Positions 47,352 to 58,715 of a stretch of 64,000 nt of DNA are shown piece by piece. The number at the start of each line of letters is the position of its first letter. Position 1 is the stretch's first letter. The notes under the pieces were generated by a model that did no database searches, was not told where the DNA came from, and worked only from the letters and a program-made list of their open reading frames with translations. Both the position numbers and the translations under genes were made by a program. Where the stretch lies: positions 6,918,069 to 6,982,068 of the forward strand of contig LNAC01000031.1 of the NCBI GenBank assembly GCA_002007465.1, written 5' to 3'. The stretch is from Ailurus styani (taxonomy: Eukaryota > Chordata > Mammalia > Carnivora > Ailuridae).

Positions 47352-48150
47352 TTTCTGAACCCATTCTTATTAAGTGATTAAGATGCCATTTCAAGGAGGG
47401 GCTGCATGTTCTTCCCGAATGTATGTAAATTATCCTAAGAGGAGTAAGCAGATTTGCCTTTAGTGTAGGCCCTACCTTGTAGAAGAATTCTAGCCTTTCT
47501 TCTTGCAAATGCCTGAAATTGCTTTAACGGGAATACAGTCTTTCATTCTATAATTAGAGACAAAAGGCTTAAAATACACAAGCCTGACTATGGTTAGGCA
47601 TTTACAGAATCTCATTCACACTCAAGTGTCATCAGTCAATCAATCAGTTAACATCTATAAATGGCAGATATTAGATCTCTTCCTTTTTGATGAGTGAGTG
47701 AGGTGGGGAAGATAGTAGAAAGAAACTTAGAAAATTCAGAGCTTCAGCACTGTGGATGGAATTACCATTGAAACTGGGAAAGAAGAACATAAACAGAAGA
47801 TTGGGAACCTAGAAGACAACATTGAAAATTTCATGGATTCCATCACCTTCTCATTGCCAGACGGAATGTGGAATTCAGTCTCAGTTCAGTTCTGCTGGAA
47901 TTGGATTCAAAGAATGTAATTTACAGATGCTTAATCAGTGATGTGATTATATTTGAAGAATGGGGTATTACACTACAGATTCTGTAGAGAAGAGACAATA
48001 GCTACCTTCAATTTACATTTTAACACCTGAATGCCCGGATATAAAGCAGCTTCTCATGTTGTGTGGAGTTCTTGGGTAAGTCACATATTGAAGCATGGGA
48101 CGAGGACTGTGTACAAAGCTATCCTCAAAGATGGCTAAGAATAAATTAAT
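47352..48150. other. Single-copy interval, nothing recognised
   Basis: No repeat or exon recognised. Confidence 0.45.
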
Positions 48151-48606
48151 ATGGCAAGACATGGAATATGGCTTTTCCATAGGAAACCAAGAAAAGCCAC
48201 ATGCCTGAAATGCGAACTTTGGAACATGCGAACAAGTTTGACGTCAATCTGCTTTTCAGGATTTCTCAGCTTAAAGGGTTTTGTTTTTCCTGAAGAAAAA
48301 CAAACTAGAAGCCTCGGTTTAGAAGCAGGCCAGACTCCTGATAGGATGCTGGGTGGGGAAGCAACATTTTCGCCACAAGATGCCTTGCTCCTAGAAGCTA
48401 ACGCTAGAGTTATGGCAGCTTTTAGGGAATTCTTAAAAATAGAAGCAATTAATTCATCAATTAATTTAGTCACTAATTACACAAGCATTTATGGGGTATC
48501 AATGAGAGGTAGAGTAGGAGATACCTTGGTTTGTTTTGAGGAAGATACAAATATTATCCATACAAAGGCTTGGGCTATTTGGTATCTAAAAATAGAAACG
48601 AGCTAA
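48151..48606 (+). CDS. Longest open frame in the window (151 codons), probably not a gene
   Basis: ATG-initiated frame of 151 codons with no recognised domain, signal peptide or membrane segment. The ATG (AATATGGC) has A at -3 and G at +4. A 112-codon frame overlaps on the other strand, as expected where stop codons are sparse by chance. No splice site, poly-A signal or upstream promoter can be defended. I list it for completeness because it is the longest; a chance frame is the better explanation. Confidence 0.1.
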   Translation: MARHGIWLFHRKPRKATCLKCELWNMRTSLTSICFSGFLSLKGFVFPEEKQTRSLGLEAGQTPDRMLGGEATFSPQDALLLEANARVMAAFREFLKIEAINSSINLVTNYTSIYGVSMRGRVGDTLVCFEEDTNIIHTKAWAIWYLKIETS

Positions 48607-49259
48607 CACTAACGTTGAATCCAGGGGAGATTTATTATAAGGAGATATGGCATTCGAAGCAAGAGAGTATACCAAACCTCAGAAGGGGTGCTTCTAAAGG
48701 CCACAGAAGTGATTCCTTTAGTATTACTGGGGCCACGAATACTGTCTCAGTACCTGGCACATGATTAATAGTACTTGATTAACAGTTGTAGAAGATACTT
48801 GATTGAGAGTTGTAAAATAAATTAAGGGCTGAACCAAGAACAGAAAAGTCTATAGCTGGAAACCCAGAAAGTGGTCAATTTCCTTGTGTCATGTCTTTGC
48901 CTTTGCATTCTCTCTGCTCACTTAGAGAATATGGCTGGTCTACCACACTGGAGTTTAGATTTTACAATCTGAGTTACACTCCTTAACTGTATGTGATTCT
49001 AATTAGCTCAAGATAGATCCTCAGTCCCAAGAGCTGGCTTTTCCCCCATGGGCAGGAGTAGATTATGTGGAAAAACAGGACAGTGAGGGGCACACCTAAA
49101 AAGAATAGTTCCAAGTGGTGTTTATTGCAGACTCGGTAAATAACCAAACTAAAACTGGATCCTTCAGTATTAGGGCTTTTAGATATGTATAGAAATATAG
49201 ATTGTTTCTCAGTGTTCTATACTTGAGCCATCTGTATTCGGTCTCCCTGCAGACATGCT
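48607..49259. other. Single-copy interval, nothing recognised
   Basis: ACTTGATTAACAGTTGTAGA and ACTTGATTGAGAGTTGTAAA (48773-48815) are near-repeats, a small tandem duplication. Otherwise nothing. Confidence 0.45.
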
Positions 49260-49465
49260 ACATACACCTGTGTTTTTAAATTGCCTCTTATAAGTTTGAT
49301 GCCCAAATCCATATTTTTAGCATAGAGCTCTTTCCTGAGCTTCAGATCCACACAACCATCTTCTTACTCAATTTCCCATTCATGTCTTTTAGACACCTCA
49401 CTTTTGACATGCTCAAAACTGAAATCATCTTCCCTCCCAAATTTGTCCCTCTCCCACTAGTCTTT
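49260..49465 (+). repeat. L2 LINE relic
   Basis: GATGCCCAAATCCATATTTT, CATGTCTTTTAGACACCTC and CTCAAAACTGAAATCATCTT match L2 coding sequence in order. Confidence 0.65.
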
Positions 49466-50590
49466 AACGTGTAAAAATTAATACATGTTTTCTGAACACA
49501 CAGTAAAGGCCATGATGAATGTTGGCAAATCAGTTTCATTAGAGGCAAAAATATGGATACAAAAAGGACATCTTGGAATTTGGAACAGAAAATTAAAATC
49601 TGAAAACTGCCAGCAATTTCACACATTAATAAAATGTGTGCCCACACATAGTCTGAAAACAAGATGTAATTTGGGAATTCAGATAAATTTATTTGGCCAT
49701 TGGAGAAGGACTTAGTACTAGCATGACTATGCATCCCAGTTTTCCTGAACAGTTACAGTTTGTTCCCATTGGCCTTGCATCTGTCTAGTTTTATATTTCT
49801 TTTCAATGTTTTATTTTTAATAGAATGTTATTAATAGTTGAATTAAACAAGTTTTATATCAGCTCAGTAGAACTCCACTAGCTTCTGCCATGGGCTCATC
49901 CACTAACGTATAGTAATACTCAAGTTGAACAGTTTTCATTCTCTCACTAGTGTCACACCATTTCCCTATTCCTAGCTTTTTCCAGACACAGTGTGGCTAA
50001 CCAACCACTTTATCCAAAGCAGCTAACTCCATGTGGTGTCCACGTGGTAACGAGAGGGGTATTCTACTCGGATTCCCCTGATGGTACTCAGTATACTAAC
50101 CAGCTGAGCCAGGGTTCATACAGTCATTAGTGAGCTGCATAGTGTCATCCATCCATGGAGTTGATGGGAAGATGGGAAACTGTAAGTTGTGTATACTTGA
50201 AACATAAGCAAGTAATAAAGGCTGAACATAGCCTTACACAGAAAACATAGAAAAGATTGAAATACTCTTGTTAAAGTGATTTTGGTATTTTTTGTATGTG
50301 CAGATCTATAACTATATTTCTGGTAATACTTTTATATTTTGCAACACACTTCCTTTTAAGCAAAAAATTAAATTGAGAAGCAAAAGTGCATGTTTGTTGA
50401 ATAATTAAATATTGGTTTATCATCTCTCAAGATATTTTGATGTTAATTATATAACTTGCAAAAAGGTTAGCTGACATTTACTATCCACTATCCTCGGGGG
50501 ACATAACGGTACATATAAATAGAAGATGACACTTTGATAAGCACCGTCAGTATATAGTACAAAAGAAATGTCTTTTGGAGGTTGAGTCCA
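49466..50590. other. Single-copy interval, nothing recognised
   Basis: AT-rich with short frames only. Confidence 0.45.
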
Positions 50591-51153
50591 AAGTAAACTA
50601 TTTAAAACTTGCGTTATAATCAGGATGTTTATTTATCACTCTTTGAAACATGAGTTTTCATTTAGATCAGATGACTGCTCATCTCAATTAATTTCACTTA
50701 TTTTCATCCCACGGCTTCTTTTGCATATGAAAAATGAAGTGACTGCTTTTATTTTTGACCCATTAGTAGAAGAAAAACTCCACAAAGAACTCCATGAAGA
50801 GTTAAATGATGTCAATTTTATGTCCGTGTTAGATATTTCAAGTAGAAAATTAATTCCCAAAGTGTTTTTTTTTCCATCCAATTTAAAGAATTGAAGTAAA
50901 GCTTTTGGAAGCGCATTTTGTCATAGATGAAATGCATGGCATTATTGGAAATGCAATTGTAAGTTCTTTACAAAGGGCAACACTGAAAATAAAATTATTT
51001 GGTTTTGCAATGATCATAAAAAAGAAATTTGGAGTAGTGTGGCATCATAGTAAAAACAATGTTTTTAACAAGCTAAGAAAGTTATGGAGCAGAAATATAT
51101 GTAGATTTGGCCGTAGTACACATATAACTTATAGTTATGTCCACATGAACTGA
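50591..51153 (+). pseudogene. Decayed hAT-type transposase (or hAT-derived gene) pseudogene
   Basis: Two frames together follow the middle of vertebrate hAT-derived proteins. Frame one (50625-50894) gives YHSLKHEFSFRSDDCSSQL, then a block equivalent to the 'APL..KLEKE' region (DPLVEEKLHKELHEEL) and FMSVLDISSRK (family: DASNH-like). Frame two, about 50890-51150, gives IEVKLLEAHF, a worn NTNFGG-like segment (KKKFGVVW) and KNNVFNKLRKLWSR. A frameshift sits between 50864 and 50890, near a T-run, and the N-terminal zinc finger and C-terminal dimerisation regions are absent. No inverted repeats or A-tail seen, so whether it came as a DNA transposon or as a retrocopy is open. Family membership is inferred from motif order. 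Confidence 0.7.
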
Positions 51154-51188
51154 TATATTCTACTCATCAAAATAGAAGTGGCACTGTT

Positions 51189-51191
<3 letters not shown>

Positions 51192-51223
<32 letters not shown>

Positions 51224-51238
51224 GAATTCCTGAAATGT
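51192..51238 (-). mobile_element. Micro-retroposon (15-bp body plus (AAAT)n tail)
   Basis: GTGGCACTGTTTTA occurs at 51178-51191 and 51239-51252 exactly. Between them the minus strand reads ACATTTCAGGAATTC followed by (TAAA)n. Direct repeat plus A-rich tail fits an L1-mediated insertion truncated almost to nothing. Repeat slippage after a local duplication is an alternative. Confidence 0.6.
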
Positions 51239-51252
51239 GTGGCACTGTTTTA

Positions 51253-52412
51253 GAAATAATTTTATTTTGGAAATTTACTTTTGAATAGAACTACTATATA
51301 GTCCCATCAATAAAATAAGAACGGCTAATTAGCCAAAGCAAAATAATTTTAAAATTCTATAATTCCCACTATTTTTGCATCCTCTTTAGCTCTTATACCT
51401 GTCCTGGTTTGAAAGAACAATTACGTGATTATCCTACCTATTTAAATAAAAGGTATCATTGCCCATCCATTGAACAAAGACATCAACCAGAAGATCATTT
51501 GACTCTTCTTATCAGTCAAATATCCAGTGACTAAATAATCTTAATTTTAACTAAATTGCCACTTCTCTGTCACTACCTGAATCCAGTGCTTTAGCAATGC
51601 TCTCCAAAATTGCTTCAAAAGACTTATGTCTGGTGTTCCCTTCCCAATCTTTCATCTTTTCAATCTACCTCCCATGCTGCTGTCAAAGTGATGGTTATTT
51701 AAAATCATTTGAAAGTTCTCAGTTTCTTACAGACTGAAGTTTGAGCTTGTTATCATAGAATGTTTCTCCCTAGCTTTCACACGTCATTTCTTGCCTCTTA
51801 CCTCCACGTGGCCTTCACTCCCGCCATGTCTGTGGATCAGATATATTGTTATCCTTCAGGACAGGAGAAGGACGGAACTGGCTGAGCCTCTTACAATGTT
51901 TTCCCCCTTTTCTCTGCTTGGCTCTTAGCCTAAGGCGCATTTCTGTACCATAGCAGTCAACATACTCTATGGTAATTGTGGACTTGCTATCTTCCTCTGT
52001 AAACTGAGTTTCATTAGAACAGAGAGTCTCTATATTTCTTTTAGTATCTTAAGTAATGAAAATACTCCCTTACATATCCAAAAAAAAAAATACAGTAAAA
52101 GTGAATACAAAGTAGAAAAATGAATGCTATAAAGAGAGAAGCAATGGGATAAGTTATCTCCAGACTGAGAGAAAAAGGGGAAAATTCACACAGAATCTGA
52201 ATTTTTAATTGATTTTGTGGTGTGTATAGAATTTGAACGTGCAAGGATGAAGAGAAAAAAAGTCTCGGGCAAAAAGTACTGCTGAAGAATATAGAAAGTA
52301 TCTTGGAAACAGTGAGAATTTAAGTGTGGGTAGAGTGAATTATAACATGAAGTTGAGTGGTGAAGGCTATTTGGAAGGTCCAGATCCAGATTCCTGAATG
52401 TCAGTCTGAAGT
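51253..52412. other. Single-copy interval, nothing recognised
   Basis: No repeat or exon identified; an A-run lies at 52081-52090. Confidence 0.45.
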
Positions 52413-52691
52413 TCAAGCTTTATTCTCTTGAGAGCTTGTTTGGAGGTTCGAGCAGGGGAGCGCAACTGCAACTACTTGTATACCCTTGACCGAAGAACGG
52501 TCTTCTCCTCTATCGGGGAAGGTCGTCCTCTTCGACCTAGCGCACAGCTTCGGGAGGGATGCACATGGAGCGGTGAGGGAGGAAGGGGACACCCGCCTAG
52601 CCAGCCAGATCAGTCGAATCAACGCTGGCGATCAATGGGGTGACAGATGTCGCAGCCAGATCGCCCTCACGTCCTCAAGCTTTATTCTCTT
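52413..52691. repeat. Target-site duplication pair around the 7SK copy
   Basis: TCAAGCTTTATTCTCTT at 52413-52429 and 52675-52691, 17 of 17 identical. Confidence 0.95.
52430..52674 (-). pseudogene. RN7SK pseudogene: 7SK snRNA retropseudogene, 3'-truncated and tailless
   Basis: On the minus strand the 245 bases start GGACGTGAGGGCGATCTGG and run through the whole 5' hairpin (GATCTGGCTGCGACATC) to CCAAACAAGCTCTC, corresponding to roughly nucleotides 1-245 of the ~331-nt RNA. 7SK binds HEXIM and LARP7 and sequesters P-TEFb in the nucleus. This copy lacks the 3' hairpin and U-tract needed for LARP7 binding and has several substitutions and a small insertion (GTAGTTGCAGTTGCGC). It stands out as GC-rich in AT-rich DNA. 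There is no A-tail; the next 7SK bases (AAG) coincide with the start of the duplication, suggesting priming at an internal site. No pol III promoter is expected to have moved with it, so it should be silent. Confidence 0.96.
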
Positions 52692-55234
52692 AAGGATGGG
52701 AAATATTCTGAGCATTTGAAGAGAAGTCATGCATGTATGTTGCACCTGAAAACTATAAGCAAGATGGCTTCATAAAAGGAAAGGAAAAGGACTAGTTAGG
52801 AAAGCATTGCACAAGCTAGATGAACAATAAACAGTGCTGTTCTGGAGCCAGTCTGTAGCTGCTAGTGAGAGTCAATGGCTATGTTTTCAGGAATTTTGTG
52901 AGTCACTTTTATATATAGTCCTCATTAAAAGTAAACTTACAATTAAGTAATTTCTATTAAAAATGAAGGTAATGAATACTCAAAACTACCCACTTCATCC
53001 TTTACTACTATCTATGCATTTGAGGTTATACATATCTGCATTGTGCACATAAGCTAGAATGATGTACTCTTGCACATCTCATCCCAACTCAGTTTTAGTG
53101 ACATTGGGATGGTAGCTTGAAATTAGTTGTTACAGAGTATTCACACTAAAGTGATTGGCAAATGCTACTACAATCCTGACTTGATTTTTTGGTGCATTTA
53201 TTGTCTCGATTGAAGATAGTAATGAAGAGAATTATAATAATGCAGATTAAACTTAAAAGTATGTCATGTCTATAGTCATTCCACTAGGAATAGCACAAAA
53301 ATTCATAGGATAGTTTTCTAATAAATTTTATTATCTAGAAGTTGCCCATCTTATTATTGAATGAGTGTAGTTCCAACATATGCCTTTATTTTTTTAGAGT
53401 GTATCAGAACTTCATTTGTTTGTCACTTGCAACCATTGGTTGGCTGTGGGTATGAGAGTTTGGTGAAAATTAACAAATGCATTGGGTGAGAATGAACTAG
53501 ATCTCTGAAATTTACAACGAAAAACAGTATATATTTTATTATAATTTTTAAATTGTGTGCTACACATCCTTTCTATTGATAGCATTTATAAGAAATATAA
53601 GTATGTTTTCATGTGTGTATATACATACATATATATTTTTTGGTGGGGATAAATGACATATTGCACACTGCTGGCAATATGACCTTAACAGTAAAAATGG
53701 GGAAGAAGGAATGATTTAAAAAAATATTTGGAGGTTATGTTACAGAATATGAAAGCTGAAAGTAAGGGAATGAGTAGTGAGTGATTCAGAGATGTGTGAG
53801 GCTTTGAGGCTCGTTGAAATATGTACTTTGGAGAAATATAAAGCACAAGTAGAAAAGATTTATGTGGAATAATAGTTGAGTTTTTGACCACTGTATAGAT
53901 TTGGGAGTCATCTGTACTGAGGTGTCCCTAAAGTCATTGTCAAAACTATAAAAGGGAGAAAATAGCCTAGGGAGAGCTATGTAGAAGAGAAGACCTAATC
54001 TTAGGGGAAAGAGAAAAAAGGGGAAATGCAGAGGAAGAATCAACAGTAATCAGAGAAGCAAGGAGAGATCAGGAGAGTATGGATGGGATCAAAGGAACCT
54101 GGTAAAGAGAAAATGTCAAATAGGACATTATCAAAAGAAATGGAGAATTTGAAATCAAAATTTGTGAGTATTTTTGCTTGAAACCAGCAACCTAAAGGGG
54201 AGAAAATTAGTATTTAGATCAGAATAGATCACCGTAGGTGACAGTAAAAGATAGAGCAAATGATGTAAATGTTCGCATAAAAGAATCAGGAATAACACAG
54301 GTACATTATGTCTGAGAATACCTGTAGTTTGTTTAGAACCATCAATCCCCAATTAAACTTTAGAGGATTGCATTTAGACTGCCTGGACAGAATCACACAT
54401 ACAGGCTATAGATTCTGAGAATGGAAGAACCTTTGAAAAATTTTGCCAAATACCTCAAAATCAAGCCTATGAATGGTGATAGTTGGCAAGCTCTGGCATT
54501 AGGAGATCTCAGTTACTCACATGAGAGCAGAATCTAAAAGCTAATCCAGGCGCTTACAAGGTGAAAGACATGTGGACTACACACCTAACACAGACACATA
54601 CTTGTAACTGAAGAAGTGTGAGCTTTATTTGATAAGTGCTGTGACAGAAAATGGATTTACAAGGAAACTGGACAGCAGGCTCTGACAGCTTTCTCATGAT
54701 TCTGGGGGTCACACCATCCTGAAAGGCAAGAATCAACGCTGCAGCAGCATTAACAGGGCAACTCTGGCCTTTCTGTCTCCCACTAGGTGCGACTAAAAAT
54801 CGACAAGACAAAGTTATATCTGGAAGTCTGCTCTGTCCCTCAATTATACATGAAGAAATGGAATTTTCTAGAAACTGGAGAACTGGGCCCAGGTAGTCCT
54901 TCCTGAGACTTGGGAACTTGTGTCCTACACGTTCTGGGGATATTACCCTGATAATCTACTTTGAAGAGATTTTCCCTACAAAATGAGATCTCTAGAAGTG
55001 ACTTGCTTTTTATTAGCATTGTTGTCAATATTATAATTTTATTATTTCTCTCCTACATAAATCCAGGTCACTTGATATCTAATATACTTCTTTGGCCAAA
55101 CTTGAGGTGGAATCACTGTGAGAGCATGAACATATTGCACAGTACTATTTTTTTTAATCCATTAAAATATTTCTCTGTGTGACTTTAAAGGCAAGAAAAA
55201 TGTTACTTAAAGGGGGTAGGGAAAAATCAGGTAT
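52692..55234. other. Long interval, nothing recognised
   Basis: Contains purine-biased DNA at 53930-54130 and a medium-GC stretch at 54640-54800 without support for an exon. No recent transposon. Confidence 0.4.
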
Positions 55235-55325
55235 ATATATGCCCTCCTTCCAAATAAGGTCACATTCTATGGTTCTGAATGATATGAATTTTGGGGGGGT
55301 GCGATTCAACCCACAGCAGCTCATA
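55235..55325 (+). repeat. Possible 3' end of an old LTR
   Basis: CCAAATAAGGTCACATTCTA, then ATGATATGAATTTTGGGG and ATTCAACCCACAGCA resemble a frequent mammalian LTR-type terminus (..aattcaacccataaca). Only about 90 bp remain; subfamily not assigned. Confidence 0.45.
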
Positions 55326-57940
55326 ACTGAGTTCAAAATTTTAGGAGATATTAAAATAATAATAAAAATTACAGATCGAAGTTTTCTAAGTAACAGACTA
55401 TATTCTGATTTATTTTGTATCATATTATCACTCATTTTTCATTTAGTTTAATTTCTCCTTCCATATGCTCCCGTGTCAGAAGGCTATGTGTTACCGATGT
55501 GAAAGGATAAATTCACCCCTGTGGTTGATATTTATGGGAATGCAAGGTGACAGGTAAGCTGATGCACTCTTTCTAAATATTTGACCCACAAATGTAGCCA
55601 GACACTTAAAAATAAAACCTGTGTTTCCTAGCTATGCGGTTATATTAATATCAGACTAAGTGACTTCAAGACAAGGAGTCGTGCCAGAAATAAAGAGGGC
55701 ATTTCATAATGATAAAAAGGTCACTTTATCAGGAAGACATCTTAAATATGTATTTGTCTAATAAGAGTCTCAAAATCCGTGAAGCGAAGAAAAAGGTGTA
55801 CTTAAATCCACAATCATAGTTGGGCATTTTTAATACTCCACTATTAGTAATTGATAGAACATATAGACAAAACAATATCAGTAAGATAGAGAATATTTGG
55901 ATGGTACTGTCAATAGTCTTGGTTAAGACAGTATTTTATAGAACATTTAGTCAATACTGCAGAATACACATTCTTTTCATGTACATATGGGAAGTTGACA
56001 AAGGTAGACAATAGCATAGACCAAAAATATAAGGATCCACATATTTTTTTAAAAAGGAAAAATGTACAGAGTATATTCTTTAACTACAATAGAAGTACCT
56101 TAGAAATCAGTGATACAAAAATTTTTTCAGATATTTTGAAATTAAAAGAGGGTATGTATAGTGAATAAGATCTCAACTCTTAAAAAGAATGCCAACAAAA
56201 CAATTTATTCAACTCTTATGAATTCCAGGTAGGTAAAGAAAAATCTCCACAAAATTGATCAAGAAAATTAATACTCAAAATCAAGTAATCCTTTTATAAT
56301 TTATAAGTAATAGGGCTCTGTAAAGTTATCTTATGTATTGCCTTTAACTCATGGCTAGCTTCATCAAAAAAGATGCATTCAGCATTATAAATAATCTTTG
56401 CAGTTATTTTAGGATTATTTAGGTAAATACTCTCTGTTACTTTTCTTGGTCCCATCTTCCTTTAAAACCACTAGAATCTCACCGAACCCCCTGGAGCTAC
56501 AGAGGGCGTTGCCAATCAGCTTGGAAATGTAAAATAAATGCTTTTTTCTACATATGTTAATGCCATTGTTTATTGACTATTTACTCAGCTCTGAGGTAAT
56601 TGGGGTCATTAGGGAAGGAGAAGAAACTCAGGTCCTGTCAATACCTGACCTTTTCTAATAGCTGGTACAGGCTGCTGCATTCCTGGGTGTCAAACCAGCT
56701 AGTCCCTCCGTGGCACACAGCTGTTCCCGCAGTGCGGGCAGAAACAGAGGTGCCATTCCTCGTGGAAAACTTTTTTGGGGAAAAAAAAAATCTTCTGCTG
56801 TAGACATGGTGTTTCAAAAATCAGACAAAATATATTTCATGGAAAATCTATTTTGAGATCGACATTCATTTGAAAAGCTAAAACTAGCATCCGGATAAAA
56901 AAAGGAAGGGATGAAACATCAAACTGAAAATATCTTTCTATATTGTGACATTTTCGCAAATGTAAATGAGACCACCTTTAAGGCTGTCACAAGCAAAGAA
57001 ATTCAACTGGGGTCTTGATGACTGAAGGGATGTTAAAGAATCTCTCATCAGCGGACCAGAAAGAATAAAGCAAAAGCTATCAGTGATGTGCAGATGTTAT
57101 CAGGATGTGACTTCAGCACAACCTCACATCCCAAAAGAGACAAAACTGCAGATGTTTAATATATTACAGGAACTAACCACAAATTCTGTTTTGCTTCTCT
57201 GACTTTATAGTGTTTAATTTTTTTTTAAGACATGAATTGCACTTTTGAAGAACTTCCTCTCATCTTAATGACTTTGTAAGTCTAAATGTCTACTACTAGG
57301 ATGCGGGGAGTTCTGGGTAAAGTGGCAGAGCAATTCCCACCCGGGTGTGGGGCAGTGTGAAGGCTGCAAGGGAGGGATTTGTGGGAGTGCTCAGATGCAG
57401 ATGGTGGGAAGAGAGTTCTCATTGTTGTGTGATAATGGAACCCTAGGTGTGAAATAGAGACCTTGCACTGATTTCACAACAAACCTACTAGAAATCTGCT
57501 CACGTCCTGGCAAACCAGAAGAATTCATAGAAACTCAAATTTGTTAAACAGAGTAGAAAATATTTGGAGATGTGAGCAAATAGTTCTGCCCAGACGACTT
57601 CTTCTTTTTTAAGTTAAAAATGATAGAGTAACGAGTTAATAGATTATTTATGTTGTTTCAAAAGGAATTATTTGCCTTGGTGAGAATTCTCTTTGGGGGG
57701 ACTGCTGGCTTTTCATTTTTATGTTCTTGAAGCTGGCCAATTGTAAAGTCATGAAAAAGTTGTACCAAGACCTATATTTCTTTCATTTTGATTAGTTTAG
57801 ACACAGTCATTTTCTAGGAAAGTTTTGTTTTTCAAAAAAACCAGTCCAGCTACTCTGTTCCGTTGCTGTTTTGACCCCGTCTCTAAGTGAGTGTGGGCGG
57901 TTGGGGTGGAGTAGGTCACGCGGGTACCCTCTCCTGCCGC
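55326..57940. other. Long repeat-poor interval
   Basis: No SINE, LINE or LTR recognised. Several runs of A/T. Nothing that I can support as an exon. Confidence 0.4.
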
Positions 57941-57943
57941 CCA

Positions 57944-57969
57944 CTGACAGTTTTTCTTCTCTTCCTCAG
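57944..57969 (+). promoter_or_regulatory. Strong predicted 3' splice site
   Basis: Branch-point CTGAC (57944-57948), then a TTTTTCTTCTCTTCCTCAG pyrimidine tract with AG at 57968-57969. Branch A to AG distance is 22 nt. All elements fit the mammalian consensus. Confidence 0.45.
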
Positions 57970-58075
57970 GGAGCCAACCTTGCCCTTCGGGGCCTTTATG
58001 CCAAACAAGCCTACATTGTCTGCATCAAAAGGAGAGAAGATTACAGAATAAAGACATAGGAAAAAGGAGAGAAAG
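57970..58075 (+). other. Candidate exon with open 29-codon terminal frame
   Basis: Between the acceptor at 57969 and a donor GAAAG|GTAATT (GT at 58076-58077) lie 106 bp. In phase 0 it encodes 29 residues starting GANLALRGLYAKQ and ends at TAG (58057-58059). C-ending codons (GCC, AAC, TAC, GTC, TGC, ATC) are frequent, unlike the flanking AT-rich DNA. AATAAA at 58047-58052 could alternatively make it a terminal exon. I do not recognise the peptide. It may be a cryptic exon, a lncRNA exon or part of an unplaced gene. Confidence 0.3.
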
Positions 58076-58077
58076 GT

Positions 58078-58624
58078 AATTTTTGGAAAAAACAGGATGA
58101 CATCTTTGAGAATAAAACCATAGACCATGCTAATTAGTTTTGGGGATGGCTCACCCTTCAAAAAATTAATTTATAATCAAAAGAGTAAATATAGGAAACA
58201 TATCCAAGATTTTCATTTTCCTTTTAGAGGAAGTGATTAAGTCTGGTATTTATGAAGATGAAGAATCAAAGACAGATATCACTTAGAATTAGAACCGGTT
58301 TAATATTGTATTCTTAAAAATAATTTTCTTTGAGATTCAGGAAGGAATAAAGGGGGGTCACATATTGTACTTGATTCCAAAGGGAAGAGATAGAGGAACA
58401 AAATAAAAAGTAAGGCTTGCTTTATCTTAGAAGGCTCAAGTAAGCAAATTCTGTTCTGATGATTAGAAACAAACCAAACCAAAGGCGAAGCAATTCCTGG
58501 TTTTAAACCAAAGACAAAGCAACCCCTGGGTTTCAAGCACATTTACATATTTATGTCCACATGGAATGAATGCAGTAGAAAGTGAACACAGTTCATCCGT
58601 AAAGGTTGGTTTACTGTGGGTCTG
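58078..58624. other. Single-copy interval, nothing recognised
   Basis: AACCAAAGGCGAAGCAATTCC and AACCAAAGACAAAGCAACCCC (58474-58530) are near-repeats, again a small local duplication. No gene. Confidence 0.4.
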
Positions 58625-58715
58625 TGTTCTCTTTCTGTTTGTTTCATTGCTCAGCACAGTGCTGGGCACATACATTAACATTGCCCAGTGATGTTGTTTG
58701 AGTTAAATCATTGAA
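58625..58715 (+). repeat. Possible L2/MIR scrap
   Basis: TTCATTGCTCAGCACAGTGC and TGGGCACATACATTAACATT resemble the L2 terminus 'cagcacagtgcctggcacata'. Confidence 0.4.

Noticed and set aside
51186..51226. Short-period repeats considered as a CRISPR-like array
   Set aside because: Simple TTTA units without spacers; the genome is mammalian.
52430..52674. GC-rich block first suspected as foreign or bacterial DNA
   Set aside because: It matches 7SK snRNA on the minus strand and is flanked by a perfect target-site duplication.
56480..56515. Weak CTCF-like GCTACAGAGGGCG
   Set aside because: Matches only about nine of twelve core positions and lacks the usual CCA start.
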